Positions 25,947 through 35,316 are shown, numbered from the stretch's first letter. The stretch is 64,000 nt of DNA from Mycolicibacterium boenickei (GCF_010731295.1 NZ_AP022579.1:6138001-6202000); one strand, 5' to 3'. Program-made: numbers and translations. Notes: generated by a model not told the origin, from the sequence alone.

Positions 25947-26798
25947 GTGAGCATTCCTGCTCCTAACACTCTGAAGGATCGTGTCGTCGTGGTGACCGGC
26001 GCCAGCCGCGGTATCGGCGCTGCCATTGCGGTACGCGCGGCCCAGGACGGTGCGGCGGTGGCACTGCTGGCCAAGACCGAGACGCCCAGTCCGAAAATCG
26101 CGGGCACGCTGGCCGAGACCGCGGAGGCGGTGCAGCGCGCCGGCGGGCGGGCGCTTCCGGTGGCGTGCGATGTCCGTGATGCCGCCGCGGTGGCATCGGC
26201 CGTCGCGGCGGTCGCCGACGCGTTCGGCGGCATCGACGTCGTGATCAACAATGCCGGCGCGCTGGATCTGCGACCGACCGAGACTCTGCCCCCGAAGAAC
26301 TTGCGCAGGCTGCTGGAAATCAATGTCGAAGGTCCCTTCGCGGTGGTTCAGGCGGCCCTGCCGCACTTGCGGAAATCGGCAAATGCTCACGTGGTCAACG
26401 TTTCTCCGCCGCTGAGCCTGGAACCCCGGTGGGTGGGCGCCCATGTCGGGCACACCGTCGGCAAGTACGCCGAAAGCTTGCTTACACTCGGCTGGGCCGA
26501 CGAATTCGCCTCCGTGCCGATCGCGGTCAACTCGGTATGGCCGGCCACCACGATCGCCAGCACCGGAATGATGGTTGCGATGGGCGAAGCGGAGGTGCGC
26601 GCCCAGGCTCGGAGCCCGCAGATCATGGCCGACGCGGTGCACGCGCTGGTTACCCGTCCGGCCTCTACGTGCAGCGGACACTTCTACACCGACGAGGAGA
26701 TCCTTCGCGACGAGGGCCGCGACGACCTGTCGGACTACCGACTGGCCGCCCACGAGCAGGACCTGACGCCCAACTTTTATCTGACGGCCGCCCGGTGA
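25947..26798 (+). CDS. SDR of the HSDL2-like type with an altered active-site tyrosine
   Basis: GTG at 25947 is preferred over the longer frame from 25884, which would run across the operator. The 283-residue protein has VVVVTGASRGIGAAIAVRAA and VINNAGALDL. Further on come VNVSPPLSLEPRWVGAHVGH and KYAESLLTLGWADEF, a pattern typical of hydroxysteroid dehydrogenase-like protein 2. In that family the active site reads YxxxK; here it reads HTVGK, so His replaces the catalytic Tyr. Activity may be reduced or different. It overlaps the next acyl-CoA dehydrogenase gene by GTGA. Confidence 0.85.
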   Translation: MSIPAPNTLKDRVVVVTGASRGIGAAIAVRAAQDGAAVALLAKTETPSPKIAGTLAETAEAVQRAGGRALPVACDVRDAAAVASAVAAVADAFGGIDVVINNAGALDLRPTETLPPKNLRRLLEINVEGPFAVVQAALPHLRKSANAHVVNVSPPLSLEPRWVGAHVGHTVGKYAESLLTLGWADEFASVPIAVNSVWPATTIASTGMMVAMGEAEVRAQARSPQIMADAVHALVTRPASTCSGHFYTDEEILRDEGRDDLSDYRLAAHEQDLTPNFYLTAAR

Positions 26799-27928
26799 GT
26801 GCCGACGATGCGCCCGAGCTGGCCAAACTTCGTTCCGCCGTGCGCGATTTCCTGCGAGCCGACCACGCAGAGTTCGGCTGGCAGCCAGCCGTCGACTCGT
26901 GGCTGGGCGGCTGGGATGAAGGATTTTCAGCACGATTGGGCGCTGCCGGCTTCGTCGGCCTGACCATCCCGCGCCGCTACGGCGGTCATGAGCTCGGCCA
27001 CCTGCACCGCTACGTGGTGGCCGAGGAACTGATCGCGGCGGGGGCACCGGTGGCAGCGCACTGGACCGCTGACCGCCAGGTTGCGCCGAGTTTGTTGACC
27101 TACGGCACCGAGGACCAGCGTCAGCGCCTGTTGCCCAAGATCGCTGCCGGAGAGCTGTATTCGTCGATCGGCATGAGCGAACACGGCGCGGGATCCGACT
27201 TGGCCGCAGTCACCAGCAAAGCCACCCGCACCGACGGGGGTTGGCTGCTGTCCGGCACCAAGGTGTGGACCAGCGGCGCCCACCATGCACACCAGGTGGT
27301 GGTGCTGGCCCGGACCAGCCCCGCCGACCCCGAGCACCGTCACGCCGGGTTCAGCCAGTTCCTGGTGCCGTGCGCGGCGAAGGGCGTCCGCGTCGAACCG
27401 ATCGCCTTGATGTCCGGTGCACACCATTTCAACGAGGTGATCTTCGACCAGGTGTTCGTTCCCGACGACGACGTGCTCGGCGAGGTCGGAAACGGTTGGC
27501 ACCAGGTCACGTCGGAGTTGTCGTTCGAACGCAGCGGGCCTGAACGCATCCTTTCCACCGGCCCATTGCTGTTCGCCGCAATCCGCGCGCTGGGGTCCGG
27601 GCAGGCAGTCGATGACCGCACGGCTACCGCGGTGGGTGACTTGCTGGCCCGGTTGATCTCGTTGCGACAGCTGTCTTTGTCGGTGGCCCGCACGCTCAGC
27701 AACGGCGGCGACGCGGCGAACCAGGCGGCGTTGGTGAAAGACCTCGGCACCAGCTTCGAAGCCGCGTCCGTCGGGTTGATCGACGACCTGCTCGAGGCAT
27801 TGCCCCCAACTCCGGAAGTGGAGACCATGCTGAGAACGGCCTGGATGCACAAGCCCATGTTCACGTTGCGTGGCGGTACCAACGAGGTTCTGCGCGGCGT
27901 GATCGCCCGCGGAATGGGGTTGAGGTGA
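26795..27928 (+). CDS. Acyl-CoA dehydrogenase, large-subunit type
   Basis: GTG at 26795 overlaps the SDR stop; the frame upstream lies within the SDR gene. The 377-residue protein has IGMSEHGAGSDLAAVTSKA, LSGTKVWTSGA and the C-terminal FTLRGGTNEVLRGVIARGMG. It is coupled by GTGA to a second, shorter dehydrogenase gene and is the second such pair in the cluster. Likely role: first oxidation of a branched or cyclic acyl-CoA as part of a heteromeric enzyme. Confidence 0.9.
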   Translation: MSADDAPELAKLRSAVRDFLRADHAEFGWQPAVDSWLGGWDEGFSARLGAAGFVGLTIPRRYGGHELGHLHRYVVAEELIAAGAPVAAHWTADRQVAPSLLTYGTEDQRQRLLPKIAAGELYSSIGMSEHGAGSDLAAVTSKATRTDGGWLLSGTKVWTSGAHHAHQVVVLARTSPADPEHRHAGFSQFLVPCAAKGVRVEPIALMSGAHHFNEVIFDQVFVPDDDVLGEVGNGWHQVTSELSFERSGPERILSTGPLLFAAIRALGSGQAVDDRTATAVGDLLARLISLRQLSLSVARTLSNGGDAANQAALVKDLGTSFEAASVGLIDDLLEALPPTPEVETMLRTAWMHKPMFTLRGGTNEVLRGVIARGMGLR

Positions 27929-28995
27929 CTGCACTCGCAGGAGGAGTGTTCGGCTCCGGTGACCGCAATGACGATGATGCCGAGCTTCGCCGGCTCGTCG
28001 ACGATCTGGGTCGGCTTGCCTTCGACGCTCGGCTAGGTCACCGAGCCCTACCCGATCGGTTTGACGCCGACCTGTGGCGCATCCTGGAAGACGCCGGACT
28101 GGCCCGTCTGACGAGCACCCCCGATAATGGCGCCGGTCCGCGAGAGCTTGCTATCTCGCTCTATGGCCTGGCCCGTCATGCCGGGTCAGTGCCGCTGGCC
28201 GAAACCGACCTGTTGGCAGGGTGGTTGGGCCTCCGTGCCGGCATCGAATTGCCAGAGGGCCCGATGACCGTCGCCATTACCGACGCAGACACCAACGGCC
28301 GCCGGGTCACCGGGACGGCACGGTCGGTGCCGTGGGCACGATCCTGCGCAACGGTGCTGCTGGCGGTGCGCGTTCCGGACGGACTGCGCGTGGGCCTGGT
28401 TGAGGTGCCGCCCCGCAGCCTGCGCGAAGATCACAACCTCGCTGGCGAACCCCGCGATTCGATCACGTTCGATCTGCCCGCCGATCAGTTAGCTGTTGTA
28501 GACCCGGAGGTGGGTGAGGAACTGGTGCGGCGCGGTGCATGGTCACGTTGCCTGCAGATCGTCGGGGCGCTGGACGCTGCCGCCGCACTGTCTGTGGACC
28601 ACACGCGCGAGCGTGTCCAATTCGGTCGCCCGCTCAGCGCTTTCCAGGCCGTGCAGCAATCATTGGCCGGGATGGCCGGGGAGATTGAAACCGCCCGTGC
28701 GGCTGCAGAACTGGCTGTCACCACGGCCGTCGAGCATGGCTTCGATTCTCCCGCCACCGACTATGCCGTCACGGTCGCCAAAGTGACAGTCGGACGTGCT
28801 GTTGGTCCGGTCACCACCGTCGCGCACCAACTGCACGGCGCGATCGGCGTTACCCGCGAGCATCCCCTGTGGCTCTTCACTTTGCGCGCTCAGAGCTGGA
28901 CCGAAGATTACGGCACCACGAGGCAGTACGCGTGCAAGCTGGGCCGGCTTGGCCTCACTACCGAGGACCCGTGGGACCTGGTCGCGGCGACTTGA
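27925..28995 (+). CDS. Acyl-CoA dehydrogenase, small-subunit type
   Basis: The 356-residue protein starts at GTG 27925 inside the preceding stop. The C-terminal domain is recognisable: DHTRERVQFGRPLSAFQAVQ, then LHGAIGVTREHPLWLFTLRA. The N-terminal and mid domains are diverged, as in the smaller subunits of paired mycobacterial FadE proteins. It probably pairs with the product of 26795-27928. Confidence 0.87.
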   Translation: MTALAGGVFGSGDRNDDDAELRRLVDDLGRLAFDARLGHRALPDRFDADLWRILEDAGLARLTSTPDNGAGPRELAISLYGLARHAGSVPLAETDLLAGWLGLRAGIELPEGPMTVAITDADTNGRRVTGTARSVPWARSCATVLLAVRVPDGLRVGLVEVPPRSLREDHNLAGEPRDSITFDLPADQLAVVDPEVGEELVRRGAWSRCLQIVGALDAAAALSVDHTRERVQFGRPLSAFQAVQQSLAGMAGEIETARAAAELAVTTAVEHGFDSPATDYAVTVAKVTVGRAVGPVTTVAHQLHGAIGVTREHPLWLFTLRAQSWTEDYGTTRQYACKLGRLGLTTEDPWDLVAAT

Positions 28996-29040
28996 CGCAA
29001 CCGAAAACCCAATGAAAACAACAGGAGAGAAGGAGTACCG

Positions 29041-29820
29041 GTGACGGTTAAGAAATTCGAAGGCGCTGCGGCGATTGTCAGCGGAGGCGCGGGAGGCCTG
29101 GGCGAAGCCGCGGTGCGCCGGCTCCACGCCGACGGACTCGGCGTGGTGATCGCCGATCTCGCCACCGACAGGGGCAAGGCACTGGCTGATGAGTTGGGCA
29201 GTCGGGCGCTCTTCGTCAGCACCGACGTGACGAGTGACGAAAGCATCCTCGGTGCCATCGAACAGGCCAACCAACTGGGCGAGCTTCGCTACGCCGTGGT
29301 GGCGCACGGTGGTTTCGGTGTAGCCCAACGTATTGTGCAGCGCGACGGCAGCCCGGCCGACCTGGGCGGCTTCACCAAGACCATCGACCTCTACCTCACC
29401 GGTACCTACAACCTGACCAGGCTGGTCGCGGCAACGGTGGCCGCCAGAGAACCCCGCGAGGATGGGGAACGGGGTGCCATCGTGATGACTGCGTCTATCG
29501 CGGGCTACGAGGGCCAGATCGGCCAAACGGCATATGCCGCAGCGAAAGCGGGTGTCATCGGATTGACCATCGCGGCCGCTCGTGACCTCAGTTCGGCGGG
29601 CATTCGGGTCAACACGATCGCGCCGGGCACCATGAAGACGCCGATCATGGAATCGGTCGGGGAAGAGGCCATCGCCAAGTTCGCGGCCAATATCCCGTTC
29701 CCGAAGCGTCTGGGCGAACCCGATGAATACGCGGACGCTGCGGCATTCCTACTGAGCAACGGCTATGTCAACGGCGAGGTGATGCGCCTCGACGGCGCAC
29801 AGCGCTTCACCCCAAAGTAG
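29041..29820 (+). CDS. SDR, type II 3-hydroxyacyl-CoA dehydrogenase-like
   Basis: A 259-residue SDR starting at GTG 29041 after GGAGAGAAGGAG. It has AAIVSGGAGGLGEAAVRRL, the active site YAAAK, and VNTIAPGTMKTPIMESVGEE, a combination close to HSD17B10-type 3-hydroxyacyl-CoA dehydrogenases. It would oxidise a 3-hydroxyacyl-CoA. It closes the operon SDR - dehydrogenase pair - SDR and is followed by a strong hairpin. Confidence 0.88.
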   Translation: MTVKKFEGAAAIVSGGAGGLGEAAVRRLHADGLGVVIADLATDRGKALADELGSRALFVSTDVTSDESILGAIEQANQLGELRYAVVAHGGFGVAQRIVQRDGSPADLGGFTKTIDLYLTGTYNLTRLVAATVAAREPREDGERGAIVMTASIAGYEGQIGQTAYAAAKAGVIGLTIAAARDLSSAGIRVNTIAPGTMKTPIMESVGEEAIAKFAANIPFPKRLGEPDEYADAAAFLLSNGYVNGEVMRLDGAQRFTPK

Positions 29821-29827
29821 CCCCGAC

Positions 29828-29869
29828 GGCCACGGTCTGGCGCACCCCTCACCGCGCCAGACCGTGGCC
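29828..29869. terminator. Bidirectional intrinsic terminator-like hairpin
   Basis: Perfect 16-base arms GGCCACGGTCTGGCGC (29828-29843) and its complement (29854-29869) with a 10-base loop. It lies in the 54-base gap between the convergent SDR and enoyl-CoA hydratase genes. No T-tract. Confidence 0.8.
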
Positions 29870-29874
29870 ATGGG

Positions 29875-30702
29875 CTAAAGCCGGCCATCGACCTGCAACT
29901 CGGGGTGCACCCAGGCCGGCGAGTTCTTCTGCTTGAACGCGCGGAAACCTTCCCGCGCCTCGGGACCGAACAAACTTGTCTGCATACCAATCCGGTCGTA
30001 TAGGCCCAGGTAGTTGTCCAAGCTGGCTTTGATCACGCCCCGGGCTCCAGGGGCGGTCCGGCAGCATTGTGCAAGAAGATCTTTCGCGACATCCAATAGT
30101 TCGTCATGGGGAACCACTCTGGCCACCATGCCCCAGTCGAGCGCCTCTTCCGCAGTGAGTGTTCGCCCGGTGAACATCAGGTCCTTGGTGCGGACCGGGC
30201 CGATCAGTCGCGCGAGCACCTGGCTGTAGTAGGTGTCAGCGATACCACGGAACAGCTCGGGCACCCGGAAGGTCGCCCGGTCGCTGACGACGGCAAGATC
30301 GCTGCACATCGCGATCTGCAGGCCGCCTCCCTGACAGAGCCCGTTGACCGCCGATACCACCGGCTTGGGCGACTGGCGCAGCACATCGAAGGGCGTGACA
30401 TCCATACCCATGGTCGACGCGAAATCCATCCAGTTGTCTTCGGCAGCCTGGCCGAGATCGCCGCCCGGCGCGAAGACATCTCCGGTGCCGGTGATGAGCA
30501 GGCCGGCCAGGTCCGGATCGGTATTCACGTGGTTGATGGCGTACCGGATGCCGAAGTACATGGCGGGTGTCATCGCGTTGCGCGCCTGCGGACGATCCAA
30601 CGTGCAGATCGCAAACGGGCCTTCCCTTTTGAACGTCAGGAAAGGGGTACCCAACCAATCGCCATCGGGTGGCCGCGGACCGCCATTGAGCTTGTCGAGC
30701 AT
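29875..30702 (-). CDS. Enoyl-CoA hydratase (crotonase) family protein
   Basis: ATG at 30702 follows GGAAGG; the frame continues upstream for 61 codons without protein-like sequence. The 275-residue protein has LDRPQARNAMTPAMYFG, the oxyanion-hole segment GTGDVFAPGGDLGQ, VSAVNGLCQGGGLQIAMCSDLAV and FRVPELFRGIADTYYSQVLA with the Pro-Glu retained. Hydration of a 2-enoyl-CoA is the simplest assignment. It is divergent from the SDR-SDR-P450 operon. Confidence 0.88.
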   Translation of the reverse strand: MLDKLNGGPRPPDGDWLGTPFLTFKREGPFAICTLDRPQARNAMTPAMYFGIRYAINHVNTDPDLAGLLITGTGDVFAPGGDLGQAAEDNWMDFASTMGMDVTPFDVLRQSPKPVVSAVNGLCQGGGLQIAMCSDLAVVSDRATFRVPELFRGIADTYYSQVLARLIGPVRTKDLMFTGRTLTAEEALDWGMVARVVPHDELLDVAKDLLAQCCRTAPGARGVIKASLDNYLGLYDRIGMQTSLFGPEAREGFRAFKQKNSPAWVHPELQVDGRL

Positions 30703-30751
30703 TAGGAATCCCTTCCAGATCTTAGTGAACCCATTTTCACCCAAAGTAGCG

Positions 30752-30763
30752 AAATAGTTGTAT
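30752..30763. promoter_or_regulatory. Candidate cluster operator (AAATAGTTGTAT)
   Basis: Reverse complement ATACAACTATTT matches the cluster pattern with one change. It lies in the divergent promoter between the enoyl-CoA hydratase (start 30702) and the SDR at 30876. Confidence 0.38.
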
Positions 30764-30875
30764 GTTTCCAACCTCTCTGCGTAGCATTCACGCCAGTGGC
30801 GCATCTCACATGCACTGCGCCCCAGCGCCGCCGAACCATGGTGGCCGCCTCGCTCTACCACCGGAGGAATACAGA

Positions 30876-31703
30876 ATGGGTTCACTGGACGGACGGGTCG
30901 TCTTCATCACCGGCGCAGCTCGAGGACAGGGCCGTTCGCACGCGGTGATGTGTGCCGAACAGGGCGCAGATATCGTCGGCATCGACATCTGCGAGAACCT
31001 CGACGTCGTCCCGTATCCGCTGGGCACCGCCGAGGAGCTGGAAGAGACGGCGCGCCTGGTCGAGAAGACCGGCCGACAGATGCTGACCCGCAAGGCTGAC
31101 GTCCGCGACAAGGCCGCATTGCAGGACGCCTTCGACGCAGGCGTGGAGCAGTTCGGTCACATCGATACCGTGCTCGCCAACGCTGGCGCCGTCCTGACCA
31201 ATGAGGATGAGCGTGATGCCTCCGAGGCACTGCGACTCGGCCTCGACATCATGCTCGTCGGCGTGTGGAACGCCTTTCAAGTCGCCATCCCCCACATCAA
31301 GGAACGCGGTCAGGGCGGCCACCTGATCGCCACCAGCTCCATGATTGCGTTACTGGATCTCACCGACGGCCGCGGCGGTAGCGACGCCTACCTGATGTCC
31401 AAGGTCGCCATCGTCGGCCTGGTTCGGGCCTATGCGGCCATGCTCGCCCCCGACCGGATCCGCGTCAACGCGGTGGCACCGACCAACTGCGCGACGCCGA
31501 TGATCACCGAGAACCCGGCGCTGTTCAAGGTGATCGAAGCGAATCCGAGCATGGTCAACGCCGTGCAGACCGCACTGCCGGACTTGCCATTGATCGAGCC
31601 CCGCGATGTCTCCAACGCCATCCTGTTCCTGCTCAGTGACGCGGGCCGGTCGTTTACCGGCAGCCTGCTGAAGGTCGATGCCGGCATGGACGTACGGCGC
31701 TAG
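30876..31703 (+). CDS. Mycofactocin-coupled type SDR
   Basis: ATG at 30876 follows GGAGGAA at 30863-30869. The 275-residue protein begins with VVFITGAARGQGRSHAVMCA, the hallmark of the SDR subgroup found in genomes that make mycofactocin, followed by ADIVGIDICENL. The active site YLMSK is present. Members hold NAD(H) tightly and hand electrons to mycofactocin, usually when oxidising alcohols. No mycofactocin biosynthesis gene lies in this window. It leads an operon with another SDR and a P450, consistent with P450-made alcohols being oxidised here. Confidence 0.9.
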   Translation: MGSLDGRVVFITGAARGQGRSHAVMCAEQGADIVGIDICENLDVVPYPLGTAEELEETARLVEKTGRQMLTRKADVRDKAALQDAFDAGVEQFGHIDTVLANAGAVLTNEDERDASEALRLGLDIMLVGVWNAFQVAIPHIKERGQGGHLIATSSMIALLDLTDGRGGSDAYLMSKVAIVGLVRAYAAMLAPDRIRVNAVAPTNCATPMITENPALFKVIEANPSMVNAVQTALPDLPLIEPRDVSNAILFLLSDAGRSFTGSLLKVDAGMDVRR

Positions 31704-31708
31704 CGCCC

Positions 31709-32506
31709 ATGCACTACGGAATCGAAGGCCGGTCGGCACTGATCGTCGGCGGCAGCAAGGGAATCGGCCTTGAAGTCGCCAAACTGCTTGCCGCAGAGGG
31801 TGCCAGGGTGGCCGTGATGGCCCGAACCAAGACCGACGTCGACGCTGCGGTGGAGGCGGTCCGCAGCGAGGGTGGCACCGCGATCGGCGTCCCTGCCGAA
31901 GTGAGCAACCCGCAGGAACTCACCGACGCCGTCCATGAGGTGACAGCTGGACACGGATCGCCGCTCATCGTCGTCGGCCAGGCCAAGTACCAGCGGCCCG
32001 GCGACTTCGCCGACATCACCGACGTCAACGTGTACCGCGAGTCGTTCGAGTCGCACACGATGAGCCAGATCCTGCTGCTGCAGGCAGTCCTGCCGGCGAT
32101 GAAAGACGCCGGCTGGGGCCGATTCGTGCACATCGGCTCGGCCACCGCGAAGGAACCCGCCGGGAACATTCACCATGTGGTGGCGAACACCAGTCGCCCG
32201 TCTACCATCGGCTTGCTCAAAACCGTGTCTGACGAATATGCCCAGTACGGCATCACGGTCAACACCGTCGCGCCGGGGTGGATCGAGACGCAGAACGCGA
32301 TCGACTATCTGCAGCGCCACCTCGGCACAAGCTCCGAGGAGCAGCGGCGCGACTTCATGTTGAACCAGGCCCGCGTGCCTGCCGCCCGCATGAGCAAACC
32401 ACACGAGATCGCCTCGCTCATCGCCTATCTGTGCTCGGAACCTGCCGGATACCTCACCGGTAGCTGGATCGAAGTCGACGGCGGCCTGCATCGGTCGGCG
32501 TTTTAG
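31709..32506 (+). CDS. SDR-fold protein lacking the YxxxK active site
   Basis: The 265-residue protein has an SDR cofactor segment LIVGGSKGIGLEVAKLL and the C-terminal TGSWIEVDGG. Aligning TIGLLKTVSDEYAQYGITVN with normal SDRs puts ANTSR where YxxxK should be, so both the tyrosine and the lysine are missing. It may have lost oxidoreductase activity, use another mechanism, or act as a subunit of a neighbouring enzyme. It starts five bases after the mycofactocin-type SDR and precedes a P450, all in one operon. Confidence 0.83.
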   Translation: MHYGIEGRSALIVGGSKGIGLEVAKLLAAEGARVAVMARTKTDVDAAVEAVRSEGGTAIGVPAEVSNPQELTDAVHEVTAGHGSPLIVVGQAKYQRPGDFADITDVNVYRESFESHTMSQILLLQAVLPAMKDAGWGRFVHIGSATAKEPAGNIHHVVANTSRPSTIGLLKTVSDEYAQYGITVNTVAPGWIETQNAIDYLQRHLGTSSEEQRRDFMLNQARVPAARMSKPHEIASLIAYLCSEPAGYLTGSWIEVDGGLHRSAF

Positions 32507-33679
<1,173 letters not shown>

Positions 33680-33905
33680 CTAGCACACCGTAGGTGAATA
33701 CTTGTCGACGAGTCGCTGCTTGTAGAGCTTGCCGGTGTCCGTGCGCGGCAGTTGGTCTTCGAACGAGAGCGACCGCGGGCACTTGTAGTGCACGCCAGAA
33801 GTATGCCAGGCGATTGGTGCGCTCCTCCAACTCGGCGAACGAGGTCACCTTGCCGACGAGGATCACGGCTGGTTTGCCGGATGCGGCGTGCTCACGAATC
33901 TGCAT
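33680..33905 (-). pseudogene. Acyl-CoA synthetase remnant with a large internal deletion
   Basis: The 5' part, from ATG 33905, encodes MQIREHAASGKPAVILVGKV and FAELEERTNRLAYF, the N-terminus of an acyl-CoA ligase. About 35 codons later the sequence jumps to a ligase C-terminus in another frame: GVHYKCPRSLSFEDQLPRTD followed by TGKLYKQRLVDKYSPTVC and a stop at 33680. Roughly 400 or more central codons are missing and the junction is frameshifted, so no active enzyme can be made. It is a third ligase of this cluster that has been lost. Confidence 0.85.
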
Positions 33906-33939
33906 GACACTCCCCTATCAACGGTTTCAGCGTTTTGAT

Positions 33940-33968
33940 CGAAATGTTCTACGAGATAACATATTTCG
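33940..33968. promoter_or_regulatory. Imperfect inverted repeat in a promoter region
   Basis: CGAAATGTT (33940-33948) and AACATATTTCG (33958-33968) form an AT-rich dyad with a two-base difference between the arms. It lies 47 bases upstream of the isochorismatase-fold gene and 35 bases upstream of the ligase remnant. Possible operator. Confidence 0.35.
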
Positions 33969-34014
33969 TGAGATTGCGATGGCATTTGGCCCACAACTCA
34001 ACTAGGTTTGAGTG

Positions 34015-34635
34015 ATGTCTACACCTCTCTTCGATCCCAGTAGCGTCGCCGTCGTTTGTGTGGAATGCCAGAACGGTGTGCTCGGCCCCGATTCGGTGTT
34101 GCCCGCGCTGGCCACCGACTCCACGGACCTGGTGGGAAACATACGTCGATTGCTCGACAGCGCACGCGAATTCGGCGTGCGGGTGGTACATGCCACTTTT
34201 GAGGGAAACCTGGGTGGCCGACCGACCGGAACCGCACGGCTGTGGCGCGCTTTGGGACCCGCCACAGCCGACTGGAAGCCAGGGGCCTCCGTCACGTCGG
34301 TGGTTTCCGAACTGTTGGCCCCTACTGACTTGGTGCTGCCACGGCACCACGGGTTGTTCCCGACGTCGGGCTCGGAGCTGCTGCCCGTGCTGAAGGGCCT
34401 TGGTGTGACGACCATCGTGCTTACCGGAGTCTCCCTGAACCTGGCGATCACGCACACAGCCGGAGACGCGACCCAGGCCGGGTTTCACCTCGTGGTCCCA
34501 CGCGACGCGGTCGGCGGTACGCCCGCCAGCTACGCACAGCAGGTGCTGGACAACACCATTGCCGTCCTCGGCCGGCTGACCACCGTCGATCAGTTGATCC
34601 AGGAATGGTCCGGATCAGATCGGATCGAACCCTGA
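34015..34635 (+). CDS. Isochorismatase-fold (cysteine hydrolase family) protein with altered catalytic positions
   Basis: ATG at 34015 is taken; GTG at 34012 is equally possible. The 206-residue protein keeps the fold landmarks, but the usual catalytic Asp, Lys and Cys are changed. The N-terminal strand reads VVCVECQNGV where family members have a VDxQN motif; the mid loop reads RHHGLFPTSGSEL; and TGVSLNLAITHTAGDA replaces the TGVxTNxCV loop, leaving Ala at the cysteine position. It is probably not a standard amidohydrolase. Its last 21 bases overlap the convergent Mce-associated gene. Confidence 0.78.
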   Translation: MSTPLFDPSSVAVVCVECQNGVLGPDSVLPALATDSTDLVGNIRRLLDSAREFGVRVVHATFEGNLGGRPTGTARLWRALGPATADWKPGASVTSVVSELLAPTDLVLPRHHGLFPTSGSELLPVLKGLGVTTIVLTGVSLNLAITHTAGDATQAGFHLVVPRDAVGGTPASYAQQVLDNTIAVLGRLTTVDQLIQEWSGSDRIEP

Positions 34636-35316
34636 GACGAGCCAGCGCTCCCCGACCTTGTCGAGAGTGACCCGCACGCTCGACGTGGAGTCCGTCGGCC
34701 GGTCCTGCCCAATCGTCGTGGTCTGATTGACGAATACGACCACGACCGCATGCTTCGGTGTCGCCGACACCGATGCTGCCGCAGGAACCGTTGCAACAGC
34801 GGTGATCTGCTTCTGCTTCGAGCCCGGAATCACCACGTCATCGGTCAATTGAGTGTAAGAGTCACGGAAACTGCCGGTTAGCAGATCCCGCGCAGCGGTA
34901 AGGTCGCGGTCAACGCTTTCCGGCTTGTACGACAGCAGAGCGACAGTCGAATCCTTTGCCACCTCAACGGATTCGACAGCCGCAGCCTCGGCGGCACGTA
35001 TGGATCCATCTTGCCATTTCAGCATTCCCGCGACTAGGACGAGCACCAATACCAGACCCGGCAGCACTCCGTACGCGAACACGCGTGTCCAGTTAGTTCC
35101 GCGCCGCGCACTCGAAGTCTCCGACTCTGAGGCCGCACTGTCACCATCGCCGACACCGCTACCGGCTTCTGCCGTGGGCAGTACTTCGTCCTGCTCGCCA
35201 TTCACGTCCGCGATGTCGTCGGCGATCAGTTCAGCGGCGTCACCGTCAACGACGGCCTCAGCGGCATCCTCATCAATAGCGTCCACGTCGGCACGCCTCG
35301 TCTTCAGTTTGATCAC
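34615..35316 (-). CDS. Mce-associated membrane protein
   Basis: GTG at 35316 overlaps the stop of the next upstream gene. The 233-residue protein has an acidic N-terminal cytoplasmic tail of about 90 residues, one transmembrane helix (VFAYGVLPGLVLVLVLVAGM) and an extracytoplasmic domain. The latter includes AVALLSYKPESVDRDLTAAR-like sequence (read here as STVALLSYKPESVDRDL), RDLLTGSFRDSYTQL and a C-terminal GERWLVSGFDPI. These are the landmarks of Mce-associated proteins, which stabilise Mce lipid importers. It pairs with the gene at 35313-35948. Confidence 0.87.
   Translation of the reverse strand: MIKLKTRRADVDAIDEDAAEAVVDGDAAELIADDIADVNGEQDEVLPTAEAGSGVGDGDSAASESETSSARRGTNWTRVFAYGVLPGLVLVLVLVAGMLKWQDGSIRAAEAAAVESVEVAKDSTVALLSYKPESVDRDLTAARDLLTGSFRDSYTQLTDDVVIPGSKQKQITAVATVPAAASVSATPKHAVVVVFVNQTTTIGQDRPTDSTSSVRVTLDKVGERWLVSGFDPI

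Noticed and set aside
33940..33968. Copy of the ATAACTATAT cluster motif
   Set aside because: ATAACATATT shares only part of the core and is better described as its own imperfect dyad.
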